Assembly (NCBI RefSeq): GCF_050271975.1
Contig: NZ_CP189850.1
Coordinates: 2,294,001-2,358,000, forward strand
Length of the DNA stretch: 64,000 nt
From: Litorimonas sp947503715
GTDB lineage: Bacteria; Pseudomonadota; Alphaproteobacteria; Caulobacterales; Maricaulaceae
Direction of reading: 5' to 3'
Shown here: positions 8,010 to 16,137 of the stretch, piece after piece
Position numbering within the stretch: position 1 is the first letter of the stretch
How the letters are laid out: every line of letters starts with the position of its first letter
Made by a program: the position numbers and the translations under genes
The notes under the pieces: generated by a model
Databases searched by the model: none
Told to the model about the DNA's origin: nothing
The model's input: the letters and a program-made list of their open reading frames with translations, nothing else

Positions 8010-10730
8010 TTAGACGAGCATCATGCCGTCATCAGCATCCAACCCGATGATATCGTCGGCTGTAATATCAGCAATATCGACACCTTCGAGGACGACAGCA
8101 ACGCCGCCGCCGAGAGCCAGGATGAGATTTCCATCAAGAACGAAAGCACCGTCAAGTGCGCCCTGAATTTCAGCTTCTGTAAAGTCTGAGAGGTCGATCA
8201 TATCCGTGCCATCCTCAAAGTCGGTAATGATATCAACACCATTGCCTTGAGATGCGACAAACACATCGGCGCCAGCTCCGCCCGTCAGTGTGTCCTGTCC
8301 TGCACCACCGTTAAGCGTGTCATTTCCAGACTGACCATTCAGAAGGTCATCACCCTCACCACCGGTCAAGCTGTCATCACGACCGCCACCGAGCAGAATG
8401 TCATCACCTGTTCCACCATCGAGAATGTCGTTACCGGAACCACCGTTCAAACGATCAGCTCCGTCGCCGCCAGACAAGCTGTCATCACCAAGACCACCCT
8501 GAATGAAGTCGTCTCCATCATCACCGGATAGGGTATCATTGCCGCTGCCGCCGCCGAGCGTATCATCGCCGTCGCCGCCAGACGCAAAGTCATCGCCGTC
8601 CTCACCAAGAATCATATCATTCCCGGCTTCGCCAAAGAGTGAATCATCACCGACTTGACCATTGAGCATGTCATCGCCGTCACCGCCGGCAAGCGTATCG
8701 TCGCCGTTTCCGCCGAGAAGTGAGTCGTCTCCGGCTTCGCCAAAGAGCGAGTCATCACCGGCTTGGCCGTCCATCTCGTCATTGCCGTCCCCACCAACGA
8801 CTGTGTCATTGCCGGAGCCGCCGAGAAGATCATCATCGCCAGCGCCACCATCAACGAAATCATCGCCTGCGCCGCCACTAACGAAATCGTCGCCATCACC
8901 GCCAAGGGCTGTATCATTACCAGTTCCGCCTCTCACAACATCGTCACCGGCACCGCCGTCAACAAAATCATCAAAGCCGCCCCCGTCAACAACATCATCG
9001 CCTTCGCCGCCAAAGGCCGTGTCATTACCGGATCCTGCAAACAAGCGATCATCACCAGCACCACCATTGAGTGTGTCGTCTCCGCCACCTCCGCCGAGAT
9101 AGTCATCGCCAGCGCCGCCATTAAGACCATCATCACCGCCACGACCAACTAGCGTATCATCGCCGTCTTCACCGTAGAAAATATCTACACCCGTGCTGCC
9201 GCGCATGATGTCGTTACCTGTGCCGGCAAAGTAAATGGAAGGTAGATTGAATGTGTTCTCCATGACATCATCACCATCAGTTCCCATATCGAGATCAGCG
9301 ATGAAAGTCAGGCGTGTTGTTTCATTAGAGTCTACATCGAGCTGCGCACCGTTAAAGAGGCGTACGTCAACGGCTGCAATATCTGTTTCAACAATTGCGC
9401 GAAGCATCTCTTCAGTGAAGGCAAACCCGACGGCACTAGCGTCAGCTGGAACTTGAATACGGTCTGTAATACTTGTGCCGTCCAAAGTTGTCACTTCAAT
9501 GCCAACAGAACCAGGCAACGAGAAGAAGAGCGATTCCGCGTCCAAAACAACATTGATCCCGGCTGATCCGCCGCCAAAGCCAATAAATGTCGGACTAGCA
9601 ACAGTCGGCGTGAATGGAAGACCATCAAACTCGTTCACGAGTGGAGTATCCTCGGGAATAATGACTGTATAGAAAAGGTCTTGAAGAACTGCGAGTTCAA
9701 GAAGGCCTATTTCAGCGACATCGCCACGGTTTGAGGCCGGATTCATCAGTGCAATCGCTGTGTCAGCAATTGATCCATCAGGATTGAATAATGCGAAATG
9801 CGAGACGTCTGAACCACCGCTGTTAAAGGTCGTCTCTAACTGAACTTCTGTTCCGTAAACGTCGACGACATTAGCGCCATCATATGTGGCAGAGAGGAAA
9901 TCTTCGCCGATGTCTTCAAAATCAACGCTTAAGCCATAAGTTGACTCAATTGGTCCACCATTGAATATCACATCCTCTCCCGAATTATCCCGGAAAGAGA
10001 AAAAGCCGAAACCATGCAGGAGCTCATGCACAAGAATTGAAACATAGTCCAAAGAACCTGCCGGAACAACGCGGTCAGGGTCTGTACCAAAGAAGGCAGA
10101 CGGCTGTGTGAGGAAATCTGTGTTGATGTTTACAAAAATATCAACCGCATCGCCATTCGGGTCCTGTCCAGTCACCATTTCGATCTGCGTACCCGTCAGA
10201 ATTTCCTGAACGCCATCAACTTGTCCACCAAAGAACAAAGCCGCCGCACCAGCAGAGGCAAGAACACTTGGGCCTTGTTGTACGAGGCTAATCCCAACTT
10301 CGATGGAAGCGCCATCCGCACCAACAAGGAACTGACCCAGATATTCCATTGCGGCCGTTGCAACTTCGACCACGAGTGGGATAAAGTCGTTCAGCTCATC
10401 ATTACCACCATTATCGACGAAGAAGTCGAAACCGAAATTTGAAGTCGGCGCCGTGAGGCCCGGAATAGCATTTGTTGCAAAAACGCCCGGCTGTCCTGTA
10501 AATGCAGAGGCCGAACCTTCACCAACCGGAATACCACGGTCGAGCATGGCTTCAACAAATGAGCTGTCGAGTTGTACCAGCTCCAGACCGTCAAATGGAT
10601 TGCGGGTCGCATTTGGGTTCAAAGTCGACGTCATATTGAAATTAGACCCGAAGTCCATTTCAACGCCCGCGCCGCCATCAATCAGGACATTGTCCTCATA
10701 CAAATCGTTCAAATCGAAAATAAAGCTCAT
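8010..10730 (-). CDS. RTX calcium-binding protein with HExxH zincin motif (paralogue B)
   Basis: A 906-residue paralogue of the neighbouring RTX protein. Shared landmarks in the same order are AIPGLTAP-SN near residue 90, a QQGPS-(L/V)ASAGA segment near residue 151, GxDPNG near 188, and the zincin motif HELLHGFGFFSFRD at 235-248. About 350 residues of GGxGxDxxx repeats follow (roughly 500-850), longer and more regular than in paralogue A, then a C-terminal 'VFVASQGNGVDIITDFEDG' block typical of type I secretion substrates. As in A, the canonical third metal ligand of metzincins is missing. The start ATG 10730 gives MSFIFDLND. The DNA of the repeat region is strongly periodic (27-base units), which creates long false frames on the other strand. 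Probably an extracellular protease or adhesin; not proven. Confidence 0.87.
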   Translation of the reverse strand: MSFIFDLNDLYEDNVLIDGGAGVEMDFGSNFNMTSTLNPNATRNPFDGLELVQLDSSFVEAMLDRGIPVGEGSASAFTGQPGVFATNAIPGLTAPTSNFGFDFFVDNGGNDELNDFIPLVVEVATAAMEYLGQFLVGADGASIEVGISLVQQGPSVLASAGAAALFFGGQVDGVQEILTGTQIEMVTGQDPNGDAVDIFVNINTDFLTQPSAFFGTDPDRVVPAGSLDYVSILVHELLHGFGFFSFRDNSGEDVIFNGGPIESTYGLSVDFEDIGEDFLSATYDGANVVDVYGTEVQLETTFNSGGSDVSHFALFNPDGSIADTAIALMNPASNRGDVAEIGLLELAVLQDLFYTVIIPEDTPLVNEFDGLPFTPTVASPTFIGFGGGSAGINVVLDAESLFFSLPGSVGIEVTTLDGTSITDRIQVPADASAVGFAFTEEMLRAIVETDIAAVDVRLFNGAQLDVDSNETTRLTFIADLDMGTDGDDVMENTFNLPSIYFAGTGNDIMRGSTGVDIFYGEDGDDTLVGRGGDDGLNGGAGDDYLGGGGGDDTLNGGAGDDRLFAGSGNDTAFGGEGDDVVDGGGFDDFVDGGAGDDVVRGGTGNDTALGGDGDDFVSGGAGDDFVDGGAGDDDLLGGSGNDTVVGGDGNDEMDGQAGDDSLFGEAGDDSLLGGNGDDTLAGGDGDDMLNGQVGDDSLFGEAGNDMILGEDGDDFASGGDGDDTLGGGSGNDTLSGDDGDDFIQGGLGDDSLSGGDGADRLNGGSGNDILDGGTGDDILLGGGRDDSLTGGEGDDLLNGQSGNDTLNGGAGQDTLTGGAGADVFVASQGNGVDIITDFEDGTDMIDLSDFTEAEIQGALDGAFVLDGNLILALGGGVAVVLEGVDIADITADDIIGLDADDGMMLV

Positions 10731-10861
10731 CGTCCCACCCTTTGGATACAGTTATAGTTGTTAACACTTTGATAACCTTTTTCAGGCGGGTCAAAGAAAA
10801 AATACTAAAAGGCGAGTATATGGGGGGCTTTACGTCTTATAATTCAGTAAATTGATTTAGG

Positions 10862-11224
10862 TTAAGATGCTGCCTCAACCCAAACGCCCAATTCGTTACC
10901 GCTAGGGTCCATAAAGTGGAATCTTTTCCCGCCAGGGAAATTATAGGTCGGCACTTTGATCGTTCCGCCTGCTGTCACAATGGCGGATTCGGTGGCGGCA
11001 AGGTCGTCAGAGTAAAGTATAATAAAGGCGCCTGCAGGTTGCGGCGAGATATAGGTTTTATCCGCATCAAATCCGCCCTCAATTCCGGCTCCGTGAAAAG
11101 CGGCATAAGTCGGACCGTAATCCGTAAATGTCCAGCCGAAGACCGTGCCGTAAAACGCCTTCATATCAGTGACACTCAGCGCAGGCAGTTCGATATAATG
11201 GATTTTATGGTGATTATCCGACAC
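10862..11224 (-). CDS. VOC (glyoxalase/bleomycin-resistance) family protein
   Basis: A 120-residue single-domain member of the vicinal oxygen chelate superfamily. Seen: the start KIHYIELPALSVTDMKAFY, the central 'TYAAFHGAGIEGGF', and the C-terminal 'PGGKRFHFMDPSGNELGVW', which is the standard end of these domains with the conserved metal-binding glutamate in GNELG. Members act as glyoxalases, dioxygenases or binding proteins, mostly as dimers, so the activity is undetermined. It ends the leftward group serS-surE-pcm, with a 12-base gap after pcm's stop, and may be cotranscribed with it. Confidence 0.85.
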   Translation of the reverse strand: MSDNHHKIHYIELPALSVTDMKAFYGTVFGWTFTDYGPTYAAFHGAGIEGGFDADKTYISPQPAGAFIILYSDDLAATESAIVTAGGTIKVPTYNFPGGKRFHFMDPSGNELGVWVEAAS

Positions 11225-11236
11225 GGCTTGCCCTCT

Positions 11237-11863
11237 CTATAAAGTGCGCGATTTTCCCGCTTCGACCATATCGAGATCTAGCGGCATCAAGTCCGTCGTT
11301 GCGACTTTCGTGCGCGGTTTCTCGAATAGGGTCAATGTCCCGTCAATCACGGCGAGGAGCTTTCCGCCGGGCGCGAGTTGTTCGAGCAGGGTTTCGGGTT
11401 CGGCCCTGAGCGCATAACCCAGAATAATCCGATCAAAGGGCGCCTGCCCCGGCCACCCATAACGTCCGTCCCCGTGCCGCGTGACAACATTATGGATACC
11501 CAAAAGCTTAAACCGCGCATCTGCCTCCCGGATGAGCGTCTTATAACGCTCGACCGTGTAGATGCGGGTCGTCATATGAGACAGCAGCGCAGCAAGATAA
11601 CCCGTTCCCAATCCCGTCGTTAGGACCTTCTGATCCGGTTGTACGTCCAAGAGCTGTACCATCAGGGCAGAGGTCATGGGCGGCGGCAGGGTCTGCCCGC
11701 AGGCAATCGGAATATTGACCGCATCATAGGCGAGTTTGCGTTTGTCCATCGGCACAAAATGTCGACGCGGCGCGAGTTCGACCGCGCGGAGGACGGCATT
11801 CGAAGAAATCCCGCGACTGCGCAGCCGCATAATCATGTCTATCAATCCGGGATCAATGCTCAC
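11237..11863 (-). CDS. pcm: Protein-L-isoaspartate O-methyltransferase
   Basis: Methylates isoaspartyl residues in damaged proteins using S-adenosylmethionine. At 208 residues it has the usual length. Seen: the N-terminal helix LRSRGISSNAVLRAVE, the substrate-binding 'CGQTLPPPMTSALMVQLL' (the family usually has GQTIS.P), the SAM-binding loop VLTTGLGTGYLAALLS, and the C-terminal LAPGGKLLAVI. Glycine-rich motif I has TGLGTGY where EIGTGSGY is common. The start ATG overlaps the end of surE by 4 bases (ATGA), so the two are translationally coupled, a common surE-pcm arrangement linked to stationary-phase survival. Confidence 0.88.
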   Translation of the reverse strand: MSIDPGLIDMIMRLRSRGISSNAVLRAVELAPRRHFVPMDKRKLAYDAVNIPIACGQTLPPPMTSALMVQLLDVQPDQKVLTTGLGTGYLAALLSHMTTRIYTVERYKTLIREADARFKLLGIHNVVTRHGDGRYGWPGQAPFDRIILGYALRAEPETLLEQLAPGGKLLAVIDGTLTLFEKPRTKVATTDLMPLDLDMVEAGKSRTL

Positions 11864-12612
11864 GTGAGGAGTTTGGCCAAACTGTCTTCATGCGTCAAAT
11901 CCGTATGAAGCGGCGTGATACTGACATAGCCGTCATAGATCGCGCGGAGGTCAGTGCCTTGCGGGGGATCAGATTTCTTCGCGCCGTAAGTCAGCCAGAA
12001 ATAGTCGCCCCCGCGCGGATGATCCCGACGATCCACACCCGTCATTTGAAAATCCCGATGGCCTTGGCGGGTGAATTGAACGCCTTTGACTCCGTCAACG
12101 GGCGTATCCGGAAAGTTAACATTCGGGACAACGTTTTTCGCCCAGCCTTTATCCAGTAAATCGCGCAAGACCTGCGGACCATGCGCCAATGCTGTCTCCC
12201 ACGGCAGGCTAGACGCGCCTTGAAATCCGCGCGCGAGGGAGAGCGCGACGGATGGAACGCCCATCTGCATGCCTTGTAGCGCGCCCGCGACCGTGCCGGA
12301 AAACGTGACATCCTCGGCCAGGTTCTGCCCACGATTGACGCCCGAGAGGATGAGGTCGGGCGGAGAGTCGGGCATTAGGGCTTTCATCGCAACAATAACG
12401 GAATCAGTTGGCGTCCCTGTGACCGAGTAAATTCGCTCATCAATTTTCTTGAGCCGGACAGGGTTATGAAGAGATACCCCACGCGACGCCGCAGACTGTT
12501 CCGTATCCGGCGCGCAGGTCCAAACATCACCCGAGATTTGCAGCGCGATTTCTCGTAGAACAGAAATGCCCCGCGCATTTACGCCATCATCATTAGTAAG
12601 GAGGATTTTCAT
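11860..12612 (-). CDS. surE: 5'/3'-nucleotidase SurE
   Basis: Metal-dependent nucleoside monophosphate phosphatase of the SurE family, 250 residues, cytoplasmic. The N-terminal signature ILLTNDDGVNARG holds the DD metal ligands, the SGVNRGQN loop is the second metal site, and VTFSGTVAGALQG is the conserved helix. Its start overlaps the serS stop by 4 bases and its own stop overlaps the pcm start by 4 bases, showing a translationally coupled serS-surE-pcm operon. Confidence 0.96.
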   Translation of the reverse strand: MKILLTNDDGVNARGISVLREIALQISGDVWTCAPDTEQSAASRGVSLHNPVRLKKIDERIYSVTGTPTDSVIVAMKALMPDSPPDLILSGVNRGQNLAEDVTFSGTVAGALQGMQMGVPSVALSLARGFQGASSLPWETALAHGPQVLRDLLDKGWAKNVVPNVNFPDTPVDGVKGVQFTRQGHRDFQMTGVDRRDHPRGGDYFWLTYGAKKSDPPQGTDLRAIYDGYVSITPLHTDLTHEDSLAKLLT

Positions 12613-13877
12613 CCAACAATTTCCAAACCACCCATATAGGGCACCAACGCGTCGGGCACGGTCACAGTCCCGTCTTCATTCTGATAATTTTCCAGCACCG
12701 CGACGAGAGTCCGCCCCACGGCCAAACCACTGCCGTTTAGGGTATGGACGAAGCGGTTATCCTTCTCCGCGAATTTATAGCGGGCATTCATGCGGCGGGC
12801 TTGGAAGTCTCCGCAATTGGAGATGGAACTGATCTCGCGGTACGTATTCTGGCTCGGCAACCAGACTTCGATGTCATAGGTCTTCCGCGCCCCAAACCCG
12901 AGATCGCCCGTGCAGAGCTCGACGACGCGGTAAGGCAGGTCCAGCTTTTGCAGGACCAATTCGGCGCAACGCAGCATATTCTTATGTTCGGCCTCGCTGT
13001 CATCAGGTTTACAGATGGTGACGAGTTCGACCTTATTGAACTGATGCTGACGGATCATGCCCGTCGTATCGCGACCCGCAGATCCGGCTTCAGACCGGAA
13101 ACAAGGCGTATGCGCTGTCATCCGACGCGGGAGCGTGTCGGCGTCGAGGATGGACTCGCGAACGGTGTTGGTTAGGGAGACTTCGGCGGTTGGAATGAGG
13201 TAGTGATCCTCTCCGGCGGGGTAGAGATCCTCCGCAAATTTAGGGAGTTGGCTCGTGCCGTAAAGCGCCTTCGGCCAAACTAGGAATGGCGGGCTCGTCT
13301 CCTCAAACCCCTCCGCCGTTTGCATATCCAACATCAACGCAGCGAGCGCGCGGTCCATCCGGCTCAACGCGCCTCGCAGGATGACAAATCTGGACCCGCT
13401 CATCTTCGCCGCCGTCTCAAAATCCATCAGGCCGAGCGCGACACCAATATCTTCATGAGACTTCGGCTCGAAATCGAACACGCGGGGCTCACTCCATTTC
13501 GTGAGTTCGACATTATCGTCTTCGCTCTCGCCTTCCGGAGTTTCGGCAAAGGGGATGTTCGGGAGGCTGGAGAGAAGGTCATGCAACATCGCCTTCTCGC
13601 TCTCGACCTGTGCGCCCATCGCCGCGATAACGTTCTTCGCGCCCGCGACTTCGGTTTTCAAACGTTCGGCCTCTTCCTTATCGCCCTTGGCCATCGCTGC
13701 GCCGATCAGTTTGGAACTTTTATTTCGAGCGGCTTCGGCCTCTTGCACAACTTGCATGGCTTTGCGGATCAGTTTGTCCTGATCGATGATTTTCTTTGTC
13801 TGCGGTTCCAATCCGCGCTTCGCCCATAAACGGTCGAATTCCTCGGGATTTTCGCGGATGGCTTTGATGTCGAACAT
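12609..13877 (-). CDS. serS: Seryl-tRNA synthetase
   Basis: Charges tRNA-Ser (and tRNA-Sec) with serine. A 422-residue class II synthetase with the N-terminal antiparallel coiled coil (about residues 28-100), the motif 2 region 'PCFRSEAGSAGRDTTGMIRQHQF', and the motif 3 region 'GSGLAVGRTLVAVLEN' near the C-terminus. Its start (MFDIKAIRENPEEFDRLWAKRG) matches the family exactly. It leads the leftward operon serS-surE-pcm and diverges from the DUF481 gene across about 150 bases. Confidence 0.97.
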   Translation of the reverse strand: MFDIKAIRENPEEFDRLWAKRGLEPQTKKIIDQDKLIRKAMQVVQEAEAARNKSSKLIGAAMAKGDKEEAERLKTEVAGAKNVIAAMGAQVESEKAMLHDLLSSLPNIPFAETPEGESEDDNVELTKWSEPRVFDFEPKSHEDIGVALGLMDFETAAKMSGSRFVILRGALSRMDRALAALMLDMQTAEGFEETSPPFLVWPKALYGTSQLPKFAEDLYPAGEDHYLIPTAEVSLTNTVRESILDADTLPRRMTAHTPCFRSEAGSAGRDTTGMIRQHQFNKVELVTICKPDDSEAEHKNMLRCAELVLQKLDLPYRVVELCTGDLGFGARKTYDIEVWLPSQNTYREISSISNCGDFQARRMNARYKFAEKDNRFVHTLNGSGLAVGRTLVAVLENYQNEDGTVTVPDALVPYMGGLEIVG

Positions 13878-14025
13878 GGGAGTACCTGTTTCGATAAGGG
13901 TTATTTTGCGCCGCTATAGACAGGGCTTGCCGCGCGGTAAAGTGCGCGGCGCGTAAGCTCTGATTAACCAAGAATTCCTATGAAGATTTTGAAATTCTCA
14001 CAGCTGATTTTCGAAAGACTGTAAC

Positions 14026-14763
14026 ATGTTCTCCCGCCTCGCCATTCCGCTCGTCTTGTTATTCGTGCCGCTGACGGCACACGCGCAGGAAGACGCCGGA
14101 TGGACGGGCGAATTTGCCCTGAATGGGTCCGCGACAACGGGCAATAATAAGACCACAGATGTCGGCTTTGCCACGAAAATTTCCAATCGTGGCAGCGACT
14201 GGCGGCATAATTTCAAAGCCAGCGCAGATTATGGCCGCAATAGCGGGAACACAAATAAGCGTCGCTACCGTCTCGGCTATAAAATAGGACGTGACCTCGC
14301 CTCGCGTGTCTATGGCTTTGCCAATGCTGATTATTATAGCGATGATTTTGGCGCCTATAAACATGGCCGTTTTCTTGGCGCGGGTGTCGGTTATTCCGTT
14401 CTCGTCGACGGTCCGACACTTTGGCGATTGGAAAGCGGTGCAGGTTACCGTTCGCAGAAAGCGCGCCTCGCAGCCGGCACACCCGGCGGTGAAGCCAGTC
14501 GGGAGGAGGAATTTGCCTCCGCCAGACTCTTCTCTGATTTTGAGCATCTTTTTCATGAAAATTTCAAAGTCACAAACGATACGGAACTCTTCTATTCTGA
14601 CATTGACACGTTCTTCATCAATGAAGTCGCGGCCACCTCCAAAATGTTTGATCGCCTCGCCCTGCGTGTCAGTTTCCGCGTTGAAACGCATACAGATGTC
14701 CCTGAGGGTCGTGAAAAGACCGACACGATCAGTCGCATCGGGATTGTCTACACCATGAAATAG
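14026..14763 (+). CDS. DUF481 family outer-membrane protein
   Basis: A 245-residue protein with a clear Sec signal peptide (SRLAIPLVLLFVPLTAHAQ, cleavage after about residue 20) and alternating beta-strand sequence such as GEFALNGSATTGNNKTTDVG, typical of the DUF481 (YdiY-like) barrel family, ending in an aromatic/hydrophobic strand (ISRIGIVYTMK). The role of the family is poorly known. It is followed after 15 bases by a SixA-like phosphatase, so they may share a transcript. Confident on location (outer membrane), not on function. Confidence 0.82.
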   Translation: MFSRLAIPLVLLFVPLTAHAQEDAGWTGEFALNGSATTGNNKTTDVGFATKISNRGSDWRHNFKASADYGRNSGNTNKRRYRLGYKIGRDLASRVYGFANADYYSDDFGAYKHGRFLGAGVGYSVLVDGPTLWRLESGAGYRSQKARLAAGTPGGEASREEEFASARLFSDFEHLFHENFKVTNDTELFYSDIDTFFINEVAATSKMFDRLALRVSFRVETHTDVPEGREKTDTISRIGIVYTMK

Positions 14764-14778
14764 GCGCAGAATGGGAAC

Positions 14779-15276
14779 ATGTTGTCCCACTTGCTCCTGA
14801 TGCGTCACGCAAAATCCTCTTGGTCGGACGGAAGCCTAAGCGATCACGAGCGCCCATTGAATGAACGTGGCAAAACCGCGGCGACCAATGTTGGCGCGGC
14901 GCTCACGGCCAGAGGCTACGCACTCGATACAATATGGAGCTCTGACTCTAAACGCACGCGCGAAACGGCGATGCGCCTTATCCGCGTTACACCGGGGGCG
15001 CAGACCGTCAATTATACGCCGGACTTCTACCATGCGGGCGTCCAAGATGTTCTGCGGGTTTGCGGCATCACGCCGGAACCTGACGGCGCATTAATGCTAC
15101 TGGGGCATAATCCGGGTTGGTCGGACCTCCACCACTATTTCACAGGGCAGCCCCATGATTATCCGACGGGGGCTTGCACAGTTCTGAAACGCGTCCCGAA
15201 AGGCCAGAGCGACTGGCTAGACCCGAAAGCGTGGCGATTTGTCGATCTTATTTTACCGCGAGATCTGGAAGCATGA
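14779..15276 (+). CDS. SixA-type histidine phosphatase
   Basis: A 165-residue protein of the histidine phosphatase (phosphoglycerate mutase-like) superfamily. The catalytic RHAKSSW motif is at the N-terminus (LLLMRHAKSSWSDGSLSDHE), and the second catalytic histidine is in LMLLGHNPGWSDL near residue 112. SixA enzymes dephosphorylate histidine phosphotransfer proteins, but many relatives act on other phosphates, so the target is open. The stop codon overlaps the start of the next small gene (ATGA), showing translational coupling. Confidence 0.85.
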   Translation: MLSHLLLMRHAKSSWSDGSLSDHERPLNERGKTAATNVGAALTARGYALDTIWSSDSKRTRETAMRLIRVTPGAQTVNYTPDFYHAGVQDVLRVCGITPEPDGALMLLGHNPGWSDLHHYFTGQPHDYPTGACTVLKRVPKGQSDWLDPKAWRFVDLILPRDLEA

Positions 15277-15485
15277 GGTCCGGCAAGACGTCGGCTATTA
15301 TCCGGCTCGCTCTCTCAATCTTTTTCTTCCCCGCCGTCTTTGGCACCATGATCTGGCTCTGGATGACCGGGCAGCATTGGGTATGGGGTGTTTTAGTGAT
15401 TGCAGCCGTCTTAATCTTTGATCCGATCTACCGGATTATCGGAGGCTCAATTTTAAGCTGGCGACCACATCCACGCGACAAATAA
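15273..15485 (+). CDS. Small two-TM membrane protein
   Basis: A 70-residue protein with two predicted membrane helices (ALSIFFFPAVFGTMIWLW and VWGVLVIAAVLIFDPIY) and basic ends (RPHPRDK). The start was chosen at the ATG that overlaps the phosphatase stop (ATGA); the frame stays open further upstream but inside that gene. No function recognised. A terminator follows directly. Confidence 0.65.
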   Translation: MRSGKTSAIIRLALSIFFFPAVFGTMIWLWMTGQHWVWGVLVIAAVLIFDPIYRIIGGSILSWRPHPRDK

Positions 15486-15489
15486 AAAA

Positions 15490-15520
15490 AGACCCTGCGC
15501 CTGGGGAAGACACAGGGTCT
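15490..15520. terminator. Rho-independent terminator after the SixA/small membrane protein unit
   Basis: Stem AGACCCTG/CAGGGTCT (15490-15497 with 15513-15520) with a 15-base loop, an A7 run before it and ATAAAAATTT after. It lies 4 bases beyond the stop of the small membrane protein. Confidence 0.75.
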
Positions 15521-15650
15521 ATAAAAATTTCGGGCCAAGGGGATAGACCCGAATAGCGTCAACCAACAAGGGACCTGCAGTCGGTTAACAACATAGTTAC
15601 GCAATACCTTAGCAAGTCAGATTTATCCGCAGTTAAAATTTTGCGGGTTT

Positions 15651-16064
15651 TTAACCCAGCTTTCCACCGACGCTCAGCAGCGTGTCCTCGCGCCGCAGCA
15701 TCCAGAGCAAGCCCATCGCAGCCGCAGCGGGAATAGCGGCGAGGAAGAGTTGGTTAAAGCCTTCGGTGCCCATGATGTAGGCCGGCAAAGCAATCAGAAT
15801 TGCGCCCGCATGAAGAATAAAGACGAGGCCGTAGCTCACGGATTTCTTCAATCCGATAAGAAACGCAATGAGCAAAGCCATCCAGAATACGCCAATCACA
15901 AGCCCCAAGGAGTCGGACAGGCCGGAGACGTGGTAGTATTTTTTGGCAATCCCGCTCGCGGATTCAGGACTCGTAAATCGCATGATCTGCCAAGGCAGCA
16001 GGAAGTAGAAAATAGAAAGCCGCGTCAGGAAAAGCGCAGGTTTCAGGAATTTAGTTTCAGTCAT
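15651..16064 (-). CDS. Four-helix membrane protein of unknown function
   Basis: A 137-residue hydrophobic protein with about four membrane segments (SIFYFLLPWQIMRF, LGLVIGVFWMALLIAFLIGL, YGLVFILHAGAILIALPAYI, LFLAAIPAAAAMGLLWML). The 'LTRLSIFYFLLPWQIMRF' start and overall size recall small DoxX-like proteins, but I cannot assign it. It stands alone, leftward, between gltX and the terminator at 15.5 kb. Confidence 0.7.
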   Translation of the reverse strand: MTETKFLKPALFLTRLSIFYFLLPWQIMRFTSPESASGIAKKYYHVSGLSDSLGLVIGVFWMALLIAFLIGLKKSVSYGLVFILHAGAILIALPAYIMGTEGFNQLFLAAIPAAAAMGLLWMLRREDTLLSVGGKLG

Positions 16065-16137
16065 AGCAAGTCTCTCAATTGATTTGCGCGCCCCCTAACA
16101 GGAACGTGCATCAACTGGGAGACACGAAAACGAGAGC

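Noticed and set aside
8247..9152. Long plus-strand frames opposite RTX gene B
   Set aside because: Mirror images of the 27-base RTX repeat in other frames; no start site or domain.
8300..9200. Periodic repeat DNA that looks like a CRISPR or satellite array
   Set aside because: The period is 27 bases, units are variable and encode the nine-residue calcium-binding repeat; there are no spacers.
14059..14808. 249-codon minus-strand frame opposite the DUF481 gene
   Set aside because: The plus-strand product has a signal peptide and barrel pattern; the minus frame has no recognisable features.
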